In this document: piece by piece, positions 45,106 through 55,917 of the stretch
Position numbering within the stretch: the first letter of the stretch is position 1
How the letters are laid out: every line of letters starts with the position of its first letter
Assembly (NCBI GenBank): GCA_025084515.1
Contig: JAJAGP010000020.1
Span: forward strand, 62,001 to 126,000
Direction: 5' to 3'
Origin: Ancistrus triradiatus
Lineage: Eukaryota; Chordata; Actinopteri; Siluriformes; Loricariidae
DNA: 64,000 nucleotides
Translations under genes and position numbers: made by a program
Notes under the pieces: generated by a model
What the model was told of the DNA's origin: nothing
Database searches by the model: none
What the model saw: only the letters and a program-made list of their open reading frames with translations

Positions 45106-45419
45106 AATTATATTTTTGATTTGTATATAGTAAAAGATCTGGAACTTGTATATTATCAATCACATATCTTAAAAAGTTGCCAAGATATCTGTACATTTTA
45201 CTTTTCATTTTTCTAAAAGAAAATGTTTTGAAATGCACGCAATAAAGTTATAGACGTCTGTACCCAGTATTAATGTGTCATATGACCAGGGGTGCCAGAC
45301 TTTTGTTAGTCCGTCCATATATATAGAGAACTGCCCAACACTGGGCTGAGCTCCAGAGACGCGTGTCTGCCCTGCTATTTCTGGATGTGGTGTTTTGATT
45401 GGAATGAAGTCCAGCTCAC

Positions 45420-45770
45420 CCTTAGTCACCTTGGGTTTCTACTTGAGATAGGGTGTGTGCGTTGTTACTGTATTTACTGTGCCTTGTCTTGGTATACTTT
45501 TGAGGAGCAAATGTCCTTACATGGATAGAAAAACCTGGAATTTTCAATTGTGAGGACCGTTTTTCCGGTCCTCGTGAATTTACTTGCTTTTTTATAAAAA
45601 TGGCAACAGTTATTTGAAAAACTAAACGAGCCAAAAGGCTTTAGATTATTGAGGTTAAGATTAGGTGTGGGTGTAGCATTAATTAGCTGCAGTCATGCTT
45701 CATTGTCATTCATGTCAGCGGAAAGTCCTCACAAGAATAGCAAGACAAACGTGTGTGTGTGTTAGTATTG
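45420..45770 (-). repeat. dispersed repeat family 3, inverted
   Basis: Reverse complement of the family at 26310 and 56698: AAGTCCTCACAAGAATAGCA AGACA, GAGGTTAAGATTAGG and GGTCCTCGTG. Ends next to a GT run. Confidence 0.65.
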
Positions 45771-45774
45771 CCAC

Positions 45775-46690
45775 AGTGATTTTTTTGGAATACAGAAAGA
45801 CAACGGAACGTTTGCTATTTAAATAGCCTGAGGTGTGGCAGGGTTAGATACCAGTATAATTTGGACTAAAATGAACATTGTGAATGCTGCAGTCCATCAA
45901 GACTTATTGAGTATCTGACATTTCACAGCACATAATCAAAGATGGAAGCAATGACCAGAGCTATTTGAAGCCACCTGCAATATAAGTACTGCACCACCAA
46001 CAGAGCCATCATTTTGTAATAGATAATTAACCTGTGATAATGTAAGTGTAGCCTTTAATACTGTGGAAATGAAAGGCCTTGTTCCCATTCATTACATTAA
46101 AGCAATACCAACATGATATAGGTGCAGTTTTTGGGTCCTGTCATGCAGGGTACCCTTGGTCAGGCAGGTGCTACAGCCCTCAAGGGGCCACCATGTGGGG
46201 ACGTCACGCTGAGAAACCTCACCTGTCCCAGTCCCAATATCTCACTTTATAGCACTCCATCTTGTTTTATTGCATAAGTATAACAGTATTTTAATGCTAT
46301 CATTGACAAATACATTGACTGCATTTAGACTTCCATTAGTTGAGTGTTTTTCTTAGTACAGGGAAACATGTAGACATTCCTGTGCTTGGAAATCACAGAT
46401 ACAAGGATCTGTCAGGCAATGGAGATCATTTTCTTCTTGATGCCTTGAAATCCTTTATCAATTCCTTTGCTGTCATGGGATTCAATTGTGTCTCAGACCA
46501 AAGTTCCTTCACCCCTAGAGTTAATGTGTCACTTCTTCATGAACGATCCAGTGTGTGTGGTCCCGAAATGTTAAACATGCATACGAGTTTTGTAAGACAA
46601 TTCACGGCAAGGAAGGGAGGTTCAGTTATACAGCATCTTTCACACAGTGGGTTGTTCAAAGAGCTTTACAAAAAAAATACAAAGATGATT
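45775..46690. other. no recognised gene
   Basis: The 128-codon + frame at 46340-46726 is the longest non-transposon frame nearby. It has no domain I know, a Cys/Ser/His-biased composition and a repeat-like end (GCATCTTTCACACAGTGGG). I treat it as chance. Confidence 0.4.
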
Positions 46691-47116
46691 AAGGGCTGTA
46701 CAGTGGTGCAGGAGTTAGCTCTGTGATGTGTGGGTAATGCCTATCCCAGAATTCACAGGGTGCCAGTCCATCACAGGGCTGGGTTGGACTCGCTGTTGCT
46801 GCACTTGGGAATGATCTCCCTTGTCCAGGCTCCAATCTCTCAGACACGGGCAATATTGCCTCTAGGTTCCTTGACTGCGATCCTGTGAATGCGATCCGAG
46901 TGAAATGTTCCACCTAAGTGCCCTAAAGTAAGATGTAAGAATATTAAATCTCAAAAGGCACGCATACAAGATATGAGCAGCAGTGCATTAGGGCAAAAAG
47001 AGTATAAAGTTCTAAATTGAAACCGAAACCTTAGAATAAGGTTTAGAATTAAAATGGTCTCATGATGGGTATTATGGGAATTATTTAAACTTGTCTAACT
47101 GATTAGTTCCTGGGCG

Positions 47117-47445
47117 TTACTATGGCCTGGTGGGTAGCACTGTTGCCTCAAGGTCGTGGGTTCGATCCCAGGTGGAGTGGTCTGGGTCCTTTCTGTGTGG
47201 AGTCTGCATGTCCTCCTCGTACTCCAAGTACTCCGGTTTCCTCCCATAGTCCAAAGACATGCTTTAGGTTAATGGATTACACTAGTGCTCCTAGTGTGTG
47301 ATTCTGTGTATGTGTGAGTGTATGTGCCCTACGATGGATTCGCGCCCTGTCTAGGGTTGTTTCTGCCTTGCGCCCTATGCCCCTGGCTAGGCACCGGCTT
47401 TGCCGCGACCCTGTCCAGGATTAAGAGGACCAGAAAGTGAATGAA
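47117..47445 (+). repeat. dispersed repeat family 2 with tRNA-like boxes, reference copy
   Basis: ATGGCCTGGTGGGTAGCACT (A-box-like), GTGGGTTCGATCCCAGG (B box), GTGTGGAGTCTGCATGTCCT, CGGTTTCCTCCCATAGTCCA AAGACATG, GCCCTACGATGGATTCGCGC CCTGTC, CCGCGACCCTGTCCAGGATT. A widespread fish repeat. Fragments lie at 10730, 17645, 26225, 26795, 37200, 48105, 55918 and 56130. Confidence 0.75.
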
Positions 47446-47854
47446 TGATTACCTCCTAATAATCGGATAACTCCATTCAGCCCGTATAGTAACAGCATAT
47501 TAGATCCTGGAACAGAATAGGCTGGATGTGAACCATTTATACATGATTAATAATAATTAATCCCGCTACAACTAAAGTCATGAATGAGCTTCACCAGGTC
47601 TGGTATGACTTGGGTGACACGGTGGTCTAACACCTAGCCCCCGAATGGAGAGACTGGGTTTGGGTCACAGTCTCATATAGAAATGATGGAGAAGTTAGAA
47701 ACAGTGACCCCAGCTGGCCCTGTCATGAACCAGCATCTCCTCCAAAGCACACTTACACCTCTGCCTTGTTCTTTGGGATACTTTGATGAAGACGAGTGGG
47801 AATAAAGTTGGAAAAAAGACTGAGATCTCAGTTCATTAGCATGGAAAAATCTGT

Positions 47855-48110
47855 ATAGATGTTATTGGTACCTTCAGGTGTTTGGAATTTTCTCATGAGG
47901 ACAAACAGGACTTGTGGAGCTCCTCAGCAAGTTTCCCCATGGTATCAAGGGCAATACATCACCAATTCTGAAGCTAGTCCTCTAAATACAGTCGGGTGCA
48001 CTCCCAGTCAACTCTCAACTGGTCAATTAGAAGCTTCTAAAGGTCATTCTGCCAATTTCTTGCTAAAGAAAGAGACCGTGGACTGAGTGTACGTAAACTT
48101 TTGACCCACT
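47855..48110 (-). mobile_element. Sleeping Beauty-type Tc1 terminal fragment
   Basis: GTTATTGGTACCTTCAGGTG, GACTTGTGGAGCTCC, TCAATTAGAAGCTTCTAAAG and the end GTGTACGTAAACTTTTGACC CACT are the 5' side of a fish Tc1 of the Sleeping Beauty/salmonid group in reverse orientation. No transposase frame remains. Confidence 0.75.
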
Positions 48111-48195
48111 AATTTCACTCACTCGCTTTCCATACCAGCTTAATCCATCTCAGGGTCGCGGGGTAGCCAGGGCCTAACCAGCAACACAAGGCGGC
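48105..48195 (-). repeat. dispersed repeat family 2, 3' fragment
   Basis: TCACTCACTCGCTTTCCATA...CAGGGTCGCGGGGTAGCCAG GGCCTAACCAGCAACACAAG GC, reverse of the family-2 tail. Starts where the SB-type end stops. Confidence 0.65.
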
Positions 48196-48199
48196 AAAC

Positions 48200-49100
48200 A
48201 ATCTTAGACAATTAAGCCTTTTCTCTGATGTGAATAAAGTACATACCCAATCGTACACACCTAACCCTTGTAACATGAAATGTGTAGCCTTTGAGTCTGC
48301 TTGTCTAAACTTGCTTGCCCTCAATAGAAATAAGGTTGGAAATCACAGAACTATTCCTTTAATGATAATGTGTTTGTCATTTGTAAGCCTACAATGATAA
48401 AAACACAACAGAAAAAGTTTGCCGCATATCTCTTCATCTCTGTCCCCAAACCACATCACATAATGCGGTCCTTATCAACATTGCTGGTTTTCTGAAGTCG
48501 TGTTTGCAGAACGTCAGAATAAATCTGATTAAAAAGTGGTTATAAATGGATGTGCTATATTGTTGTTGTATACTGAAAATCTCTTCTTGTAGATGGAGAA
48601 ATGTTTAATAGATGTGGTCTTTTAGTCTTTCTAAACAAGCTTTAGAAGGGTGATTATTCATCAGGAGTTGATGCTGGTGTCCTGTTTGTCTGTGATGGGA
48701 TTACATTGTATAAACAGTACACTGGGACTGTCATATTACTGGGACTGCACATCATATACTGGAAATACGATCCTGGTAATGTGTTTAGCCTATTAACTCA
48801 GGATGTTCACTGGTCAGCCTCTTCATACATGCATTATGGACAAAAACGAAAAACATCTTTAGAAGGAGGGAGACTAACCACATAAACCTTGTATGCTGCT
48901 GTTAGTTCAAGTGATTCAAGTACAGATAAAAGCATTAGAGTCACAAAGTAATTCAAAGAAACTTTAATGGTTAGCTTTGTTTCCTTAACATATTAACTCA
49001 ATGTATATTATTTACAACATATGTAATTTCTGGCATTACATTTGTACATCTCAGAAAATTATAAATGGTCATCAATATTTGGAAGTATTTTAAAGATAAG
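48200..49100. other. no recognised feature
   Basis: Intronic sequence with no repeat ends or exon signals recognised. Confidence 0.4.
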
Positions 49101-49111
49101 TTAAAGGAAGA

Positions 49112-49535
49112 GTGCCTCTGGTGAGACAGAAACATCTGGGAAACACATCTAGTAACACACAACTTGCAACTTTAACTTTTGGTGCCAGAAGACCAAGCAA
49201 TGGAGGCCAAAGGTTTGAGACCACTAGTGACAATGATTGTTTGGAACTTGGTGGAGAAAGGGTAGTACTGTGGCAAGATAATGACCAAAACCACCCATCA
49301 GAGCTTTGCTACAACACCTTGAAGACCAAAGAAGATCAAGGATTGCTGACTGTCATGGACTTGCCACAGTCACCTGACCTAAAATCCAACAAGCATTTAC
49401 TGAAGCATTTAAAGACTGAGAAAGTGAAGTGTTCAGTACCATCGCAAGATGCTTTTTGGGAGATTGGGAGATCATGCTGGATAACATGGATCATCAGATT
49501 TTGCACAAACTTGTGGTGTCCATGCTAGCTCAGGT
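49112..49535 (+). pseudogene. Tc1-type transposase relic, family B (second Asp and Glu retained)
   Basis: One frame of 138 codons reads VLWQDNDQNHPSELCYNTLK (second catalytic Asp), then LPQSPDLKSNKHLLKHLK, where the family consensus expects SPDLNPIEHLW. The catalytic Glu position is replaced by Lys. It ends CSVPSQDAFWEIGRSCW (SQDALW...CWDNMD). The N-terminus is missing. A coincidentally open fossil. Confidence 0.75.
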
Positions 49536-49589
49536 ACACACTGTCATTACAAACAAAAGGGGGGACTAGTAGTGTGTGAGCCAGTATGA

Positions 49590-49965
49590 TTGGATCAGAC
49601 ACAGCAGTGCTGCTGGAGTTTAAAACATTGTTCACTCACTGTCCACTCTGTTGGACACGTATCATATTGCTCCACCACGTAGAAGTGAAGACCAGAGACA
49701 GTAGCTTATCTGTTGTTGCACAGCAGTGTTCTTCATCCTCATGTTCTTCATCCTCTAATTCTTCATCAGTGCCCACATGACGCTGCCTACAGGCATTTTC
49801 TGACTGGTGGACTATTTTCAGTCCAGCAGTGACACTGAGATGTTTAAAACTCCAGCAGCCAAATAATACCTGATCTGTGAAGTAAAGGGGATGAACAAAA
49901 TATGCAGAGAAACAGATGGACTACAATCTGTAATTACAGAACTACAAAATGCAGTAACCGCTAAA
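49590..49965 (+). repeat. dispersed repeat family 5, copy 2
   Basis: The opening GGATCAGACACAGCAGTGCT GCTGGAGTTT is the reverse complement of a block in 40225-40690. The later AATAATACCTGATCTGTGAA and ACAGAACTACAAAATGC run in direct order. It therefore holds both orientations of the core, consistent with inverted ends. Confidence 0.6.
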
Positions 49966-50807
49966 ACTTAAAGAAAGAATAAGTGGAATATGAACGGAAA
50001 GACTTTTGCCCAGTACTGTACATCTTAGCTTAGCAGCAGCAGCAGCAGCAGAAGACTGGGAAATCATGCTAAACTTTACAATGCCAGGAAACCAAACACA
50101 ACTTTGAAATGCAACAGAATTCTCACCTCGTCAGAAGCGTGACCATCGATAACATGAGGAACAAGCGCAGTGAGAATGATGTAGCTAAGGAAGTAGTTTC
50201 TTTGCAAAAGTATAAGTAAAAATAAATGTATTGTCAGTTAAACTGTGTCTATATTTAAAACCGTTATGTCCTGGAGCACATTTAAAGTCACACAAGCCCC
50301 TCTAATGCAGCACTGATTGGGACATTGCTGTGACTGCAGCTACCTAATGTCATTTACAACACCAGAAGGCACACTAAGTGGAATAAAATACTGTATATAA
50401 AAGGTTCAAAGAGGTGATCTGGAAGTCTCTTCAGTGTGTCAGCAGCAATAAAAGGAGCTATGCTTTGAGAGAAAGTGATGTTTGCACCTGACGGATGGGA
50501 GCTCTTGTTGCTGTGTGCATCAATGTATATCTGGCTGGTGTGTCTCTTTCCTGGGAGGTGTTAGGATAGCTGGGATTTGAAATGGTGTGAGTGTGATACT
50601 CAGTGAACCAGTAAAAGCTGAGTCACCATGTGTGTGTCTGTTTGAAGCCTGTGTATATCCATCCTGGGTGCTGGAGATGTTATGGAGTTTGGCATGTCAT
50701 GCGATTTCCTATGGGGCATTCAGGATGTGGTTATTACACACTAAAGGGAAACTTTGCATGTTTTTGGGCACATCGTCTTGATGCATGCTCAATGATCCAG
50801 GTAAGAA
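49966..50807. other. no gene; short CAG run
   Basis: (CAG)n at 50034-50051. A possible Penelope leader phrase GATGCATGCTCAATGATCCA GG at 50780-50801 precedes the inverted element. Confidence 0.4.
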
Positions 50808-50960
50808 AATCCAAGAAGTTGAATCTGTTCATCTGGACATAGATTTTATTGGAGAAACGTTTCGTCACTCATCTAAGTGACTTCTTCAGTCTCAGCAGTT
50901 GGAAAAATTTCCCCAATCTTATATACAGCACGTTGCATAACGACTGGTACCAGCACCATT

Positions 50961-50983
50961 GGGGGGGGGGGGGGGGGGGGGGG
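50961..50983 (+). repeat. poly-G run of 23
   Basis: Inside the left Penelope arm, flanked on both sides by ACCAGCACCATTG. The right arm has only one copy of that phrase and no G run. Possibly genuine, possibly an assembly artefact. Confidence 0.9.
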
Positions 50984-51049
50984 ACCAGCACCATTGCATA
51001 ACAATGGGACCGGTGATCAGTTTTAATATGCAGATTTACATAGCCATTA

Positions 51050-51262
51050 ACGAATGGCCCACATGTGGCCATTCACACATGATTGGGGAAGGGCTGCAAT
51101 GGCTCCATTGTAAGATGGTGAGAGGTGTACTCTGAGGCCCCCTCCTCGGTTCGGGATGGACGTTCCCTTTTTTACAAAAATGGCTTCTTTTACCCCACGT
51201 TCAAACCATCGTTCCTCCCTATCAAGGATCTGCACGTCTTCATCTTTGAAAGAGTGTCCACT
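51050..51262 (-). pseudogene. second, opposite copy of the GIY-YIG C-terminal half
   Basis: On minus the left arm reads SGHSFKDEDVQILDREERWF then ERGVKEAIFVKKGTSIPNRG, the same endonuclease half in mirror orientation, with small differences from the right arm (an added residue near KDED, KKGTS for KRERP). Confidence 0.85.
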
Positions 51263-51390
51263 GAACAATTGAGACGCATATTTGCCAAACACCGCGTCTC
51301 AGTGGCTTTCAAAAACCCCAAAAACAACGCTACGGCCAGAAACTGGTCCACCCAAGGATCGGGTCCCCCAGCACAAACAGAGTAGTATGT

Positions 51391-51690
51391 AGTGTACGCT
51401 GTGAAGTGCCAGGAGGATTGCCAGGAATTGTACATCGGGGAAACCAAACAGCCACTGGCAAAACGGATTGCACAACATAGAAGAGCTACCTCATCAGGTC
51501 AGGACTCTGCGGTTTACACCCACCTACAGGCCAGTGGACACTCTTTCAAAGATGTGAAGACGTGCAGATCCTTGATAGGGAGGAACGATGGTTTGAACGT
51601 GGGGTAAAAGAAGCCATTTTTGTAAAAAGGGAACGTCCATCCCTGAACCGAGGAGGGGGCCTCAGAGTACACACTCTCACCATCTTACAA
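51391..51690 (+). pseudogene. Penelope-like GIY-YIG endonuclease fragment
   Basis: On + from 51391 the frame reads YAVKCQEDCQELYIGETKQP, LAKRIAQHRRATSSGQDSAV, YTHLQASGHSF. In the next frame it continues DREERWFERGVKEAIFVKRE and LNRGGGLRVH. This is the diagnostic order of Penelope endonucleases: CxxxC, the YIG-like core LYIGETK, the Arg of KRIAQHRR, and the catalytic Glu in RGVKEAIFVK. One frameshift near 51560 breaks it. Upstream, RRIFAKHRVSVAFKNPKN is the linker after the RT. The enzyme would nick target DNA. Confidence 0.88.
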
Positions 51691-52008
51691 TGGAGCCATT
51701 GCAGCCCTTCCCCAATCATGTGTGAATGGCACATGTGGCCATTGTCGTTAATGGCTATGTAAATCTGCATATTAAACTGATCACCGGTCCCATTGTTATG
51801 CAATGGTGCTGGTACCAGTCGTTATGCAACGTGCTGTATATAAGATTGGGGAAATTTTTCCAACTGCTGAGACTGAAGAAGTCACTTAGATGAGTGACGA
51901 AACGTTTCTCCAATAAAATCTATGTCCAGATGAACAGATTCAACTTCTTGGATTGCTCACTTCCTTTCAGGTAACATTTTGTTGGTTCTAAATAGATACA
52001 ACCCCAAA

Positions 52009-52610
52009 TCAGAAAAAGTTGGAACAGTGTTCTTTACATTTCCTCTGACCTTTATTTCATTGCAGACAGTATGAGCCCAAGATATTTCATGTTTTTTTAA
52101 CATCCATTCCTCCATCCCTGCAATTCAGCCTTGCAACATATTCCAAAAATGTTGGGACAGGGACAAGTTAGGGCTAGTAATGAAGCAAAAAACAAAATAT
52201 TGTTGGACATGGTTAACATAAGGCTTCTTTTTTGCACAGTAAAGTTTTAAGTGCCATTTGTGCATGTACCTTCGTATTGTAGTGCTTGATAAAGGTCTGA
52301 TAAACTAATCCCTTGTCCATGTGGTTCTATCAGCTATTGATGAATGATGATTCTTGATGCAGTGCCGTCTGAAGGGTCGGAGATCACCCCTCTTCAGTTT
52401 AGGCTTGTGTCCTTGCCCTTTACACGCTGAAATTCCTTCAGGTTCCTTGAAATGTTTAATGATATTCTGCACTGTAGAAAGATAAATATGTAAATCCCTT
52501 TGAGCCTTTCTTTGAGGAACATTTGTTGACAAACTGGAGATCCTCTGCTTATCTTTACTCCCCAAAGACTCTTTCATGGGTACTGCTTTTGCACCAAATC
52601 ATGATTATAA
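52009..52610 (-). mobile_element. ACAACCCCAAATCAG-type DNA transposon, 5' part
   Basis: The left end ACAACCCCAAATCAGAAAAA GTTGGAACAG and the sub-terminal TTGGGACAGGGACAA are a known fish DNA-transposon end. Transposase N-terminus on minus (52577-52400). The other end is not seen. Confidence 0.75.
52400..52577 (-). pseudogene. transposase HTH fragment of the ACAACCCC element
   Basis: KQRISSLSTNVPQRKAQRDL then HIYLSTVQNIIKHFKEPEGI shows a Tc1/mariner-like HTH (VPQRKIGRDLHIS.STV..II..FKE). The catalytic core is absent. Confidence 0.7.
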
Positions 52611-52619
52611 TCATCTGTA

Positions 52620-52900
52620 GACATCACTTGTTTAAAATCACATTTGACAAAGTTCTACATTTCATTGTAGAACTTTACAATAAACAGACTGAAATATGAC
52701 TCATTCTTAAAAAATGGACAAATAAAACTGTCTTTCTAGATGATTCGTAAGTGGTTTGGTAAGGTTTCAGGACTTAACTGGTGTCTAATGCTTCGTTAAC
52801 ATTAGCAGAAATGAAAGTCATCTTGAATGTCTTTTCATTTCAGAAAAGCAGCATGTTATATGACCGGGGGTGTCCAAACTTCTGCATAAGACTAGCTCAG
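52620..52900. mobile_element. Tc1-type terminal fragment (GGGGGTGTCCAAACTTCTGC end)
   Basis: GACCGGGGGTGTCCAAACTT CTGCATAAGACTAG is a recognised fish Tc1 end read outwards. The preceding 250 bp look like its TIR. No coding DNA. A related tip lies near 45290. Confidence 0.6.
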
Positions 52901-53224
52901 CCTTAAACTGTTTAATCATGTCTCGTCTCCTCTTTAGCACATTTCAAACTGCAGAACCATAAGACGGCAGTAGAATATTTTATTTCCCCTGTGGCTTTCC
53001 CATTAGATATCTCAACCCATATCCATCACTCATTATGTCTCCAGAGATACACAGTCTAAAGATCTCTTTTACAAATGTTATGCACTTCTTTTAAATTGTT
53101 ATCCATTATTCCCATCACCATTCCTCCAATTGTAGTCATAGCTAATTACCATCTACAGCGGAATATTTTTTTGTCATATGACAGCTTTCAGTCGGGGATG
53201 ATGAGGGATATGGCTGGCCTGATA

Positions 53225-53545
53225 GTACCATCTATTGTGACAACAACATTGGTGACAAAATACACCAATGGGGGTGCGCCACCACTTTGTTTTTTGTAAA
53301 ACAACATCAAATGGTGCTTTGGTAACATCACTATCAGCTGCACTATTGGTACTGTGCCATCCACATTGGTAACGACCTTTGGGGATATGTGATCTTCATT
53401 AGACAACGCCATTGGCAGTGTGGCACGAACATTGGTAAAAACTCTATTGGTGGTGCACCATTCACACTGGTAGTGTCACATTACCGCTGCGATTAAACCA
53501 CTGGTGGTGTGGACAGGGTCATCATAAAACCTATTGGGGCACATG
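53225..53545 (+). repeat. 35-bp minisatellite, part 1 (degenerate)
   Basis: Units centred on ACATTGGTAACAAC...GGTGGTGCGCCATC. The phrase TTGGTRA occurs at 53250, 53320 (2x35), 53367, 53433 and 53468 (35 apart), with small insertions. Not coding in any consistent frame. Confidence 0.75.
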
Positions 53546-54009
53546 TGGTAAAAAGTCAATTTTAGGCTGGATTGCGAAGCAGAATTACAGGACACACCGA
53601 AAGAAACTGGCTCTGACTGATATCTAGTGATAGAAATAAAGTCAGCCCCGCTGCAGGCAACGAAATTATAGGGCATAGCTATATGTTTTGGCCACTTGCA
53701 ACATATAATCTACCAAAAGTGCATATTACACCACTAAGGCAAAGGCATTCATTAAACTAGCAAAGGCAACAGTTATAACAGCATAAACGAAACTAATGCA
53801 ATTAATACAAAATGTTTAGTGTTAACTTGTTCTTCATTTCTCATCCATTTTCCAAGTGTTAAATCACTTCATGTATTTAATATTTAACAGGCTTATTTTT
53901 TATGCACAGCCGTGCCCTTGTGAATAGTGATTTGGCAAACAGAGGGGTACAGCTGGCGGTAGTGTTCCCCAGTTGTGTGTGTGTGTGTCGCAGTACAACA
54001 AGCAGTCCA
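53546..54009. other. non-repetitive insert between the two minisatellite halves
   Basis: No recognised transposon ends, and the 35-bp motif is absent. A TG run lies at 53976-53988. Confidence 0.5.
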
Positions 54010-54215
54010 CAAACACCTCTGGGTGTGGCATGATGGTGGGGCATGAACATTGGTAACAACACTACTGTTGGTGCGACATCAACAGTGGCAACCACATCGT
54101 TTGTGTTGTGCCATTCACACTGGCAATAACATCAATGGTGTTGCGTTATCAATATTAATAACAATGCCTCTGGCGGTGCACAAACCACATTGGTAACAAG
54201 ACCACTGGTGTTGAA
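54010..54215 (+). repeat. 35-bp minisatellite, part 2
   Basis: Register positions of the TTGGTAACAAC core at 54051, 54086, 54121, 54156 and 54191 give an exact 35-bp period. Confidence 0.85.
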
Positions 54216-54699
54216 TCTCTAAACACGCTAATAGCTGCTGTGTTAATTAAAGACGGTGTAAATCAAACAGATGGCTATTGACATTGGGACACTATTCCAG
54301 CCAGCCTCTCTTCTGATGATTAGCATTGATGAAGTTAGCAAACCAGCAGGTTTTACTGGACCTGAGGGGAAGATCACATGGTAATGCTAAAGTAAATCCA
54401 TTAATAAAGTGTGCTGCAGCTCAGGGGAGAAGATATCACTCAGATTGAAGGACAGCAGATATGAGGACCTACACCCACCAGCAGAACGTCATAGCAAACA
54501 GAGAGAGGAGAATGAAATAGGAGAGGACCTGACAGACTAATGCGCACCACAGAGATGGATGACTGATGAGTGCGACAAGTTGTTTTGTGAAGGACAGGAA
54601 ACTGGTGTTTACCAAAGCTCTCACCTTCAGATGCACACACCCCACCTTAATATTTTACCAAGGTGTCAGTGATGATTCAGCAGTCATTGCACAATCAGG

Positions 54700-54895
54700 A
54701 TCAGTCTGGTTCACATGTTGATGCTCATCTGGAGTCATGAATAGGTGATGTCATGGGTTTGAGTGACGTAGTTTGTCTCTACGGCAACAAGATGCATTGT
54801 CATAAACCCAGTTTAAGCTAACAATTTTTTAAGTTGAATCACTATGACAGTATATTTGTGCTTTGTGTAGACTGTTGTATTATTACTGATGATAC
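54700..54895 (+). repeat. duplicated block P, copy 1 (partner 55405-55610)
   Basis: TCTGGTTCACATGTTGATGC, GGAGTCATGAATAGGTGATG TCATGGG, AGTTTGTCTCTACGGCAACA and ATATTTGTGCT recur in order about 705 bp downstream. Confidence 0.8.
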
Positions 54896-54899
54896 CTGG

Positions 54900-55400
54900 G
54901 TGGTCTAAAAAAGTCTATTGTGATGGTTCAGAAAACAAAAACAAAATTCAAACATTTGTTTCCCCAAAATGAGCCAATATTTCTGAGGCTGGCTGTATAT
55001 TCATGTCAACCAGACACTCTCACGAGGCATTTAGCAGCTTCTTAATATTACTGCTGGTAAAAAATGGCTGGTATAACTACATTGTTTGACAGTGGTACTG
55101 TGGTAGCCTAGCGGTTAAGGTACTGGACTTTGGACCAGAAGGTCCAGGGTTCAAATCCCACCTCTGCCAAGCTGCCACTGTTGAGTCCTTGAGCAAGATC
55201 CTTAACCCACAATTGCTTGGATTGTAAAACTGTACCAATTGTAAGTCGCTCTGGATAAGGGTGTCTGCTAAATGCTGTAAATGTAAATGTAAATTTTACC
55301 CATAGTTTATTGAAACTGAAAGGTTACCAAGTAGTTTTTAGGTTGGTTTGGGTTTTTTTGTGCCTTTACCTATTCTCCCAGACATTTGGTAACCTGGACG
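54900..55400 (+). repeat. duplicated block Q, copy 1 (partner 57580-58030)
   Basis: GTCTATTGTGATGGTTC, GAGCCAATATTTCTGAGGCT, GGCTGGTATAACTAC and GACATTTGGTAACCTGGACG CTGCTTG recur in the same order at 57580-58030. This copy holds a SINE at 55092-55292. Confidence 0.75.
55092..55292 (+). repeat. SINE family 1, full length
   Basis: GTACTGTGGTAGCCTAGCGG TTAAGG, GGTTCAAATCCC, CCACTGTTGAGTCCTTGAGC and AAGTCGCTCTGGATAAGGGT GTCTGC. The best-preserved boxes in the window. Confidence 0.92.
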
Positions 55401-55404
55401 CTGC

Positions 55405-55610
55405 TTGCCAGTCTGGTTCTCATGTTGAGGCCCATATGGAGTCATGAACAGGTGATGTCATGGGCTTGTGTGACACAGTTTGTCTCTATGGCAACAACTA
55501 AAGTAACTCAGTGGTTATAAACCCAATGTAAGCAAACAGGATTTATCTGAATGACTATGAGAATATATTTGTGCTGCTCCGTTCTGAATACTGATACTGA
55601 CTGTGGTCTA
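55405..55610 (+). repeat. duplicated block P, copy 2
   Basis: See 54700-54895. Order and spacing conserved, with scattered substitutions. Confidence 0.8.
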
Positions 55611-55779
55611 TTAGGAAGAGTAAAATGTCAATTCCTTCCTCCCACCCAGCAGTGCCAGTGATGCCCCAACTGACTTCAGGATGCCATGGCTCCAAAATTG
55701 TTACTTGCAAGATGACGTGAGAAATACTGCACAGAAACTTGGTTCTTTATTCCATGTATATGATTTATCTACTATATAT

Positions 55780-55910
55780 TTCGACTATTTTACTTGCCAC
55801 TGTTGCCCTAGGATTGCTCCCTGGAGCTGTAGCTAGATGTATCTATATCTGCTTTGAGGCAATGATATGTGGTAAGAAGTGCTATATAAATACACTTGGC
55901 ATGATTTGAC
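55780..55910 (-). repeat. dispersed repeat family 4 fragment
   Basis: TTACTTGCCACTGTTGCCCT AG and GTGCTATATAAATACACTTG are the reverse side of the GTGGCAAG family. Confidence 0.5.
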
Positions 55911-55917
55911 TTGATGA

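Larger units (their letters stand above)
50808..51954. mobile_element. Penelope-like retroelement 3' end, head-to-head inverted copy
   Basis: Arms 50808-51263 and 51532-51954 are reverse complements and enclose a 268-bp unique centre. The + strand centre and right arm encode the C-terminus of a Penelope-like element: a short post-RT stretch followed by a GIY-YIG endonuclease. Such elements are known for direct or inverted terminal duplication. No reverse transcriptase core remains. Confidence 0.85.

Noticed and set aside
46340..46726. 128-codon open frame on +
   Set aside because: No domain, no paired splice sites, and its 3' end looks like a dispersed repeat. A frame this long is expected by chance in 64 kb read six ways.
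49112..49528. 138-codon open frame that could be taken for a gene
   Set aside because: It is a transposase fossil: the QDN and SQDAFW blocks are present but the catalytic Glu site is mutated and the N-terminus is missing.
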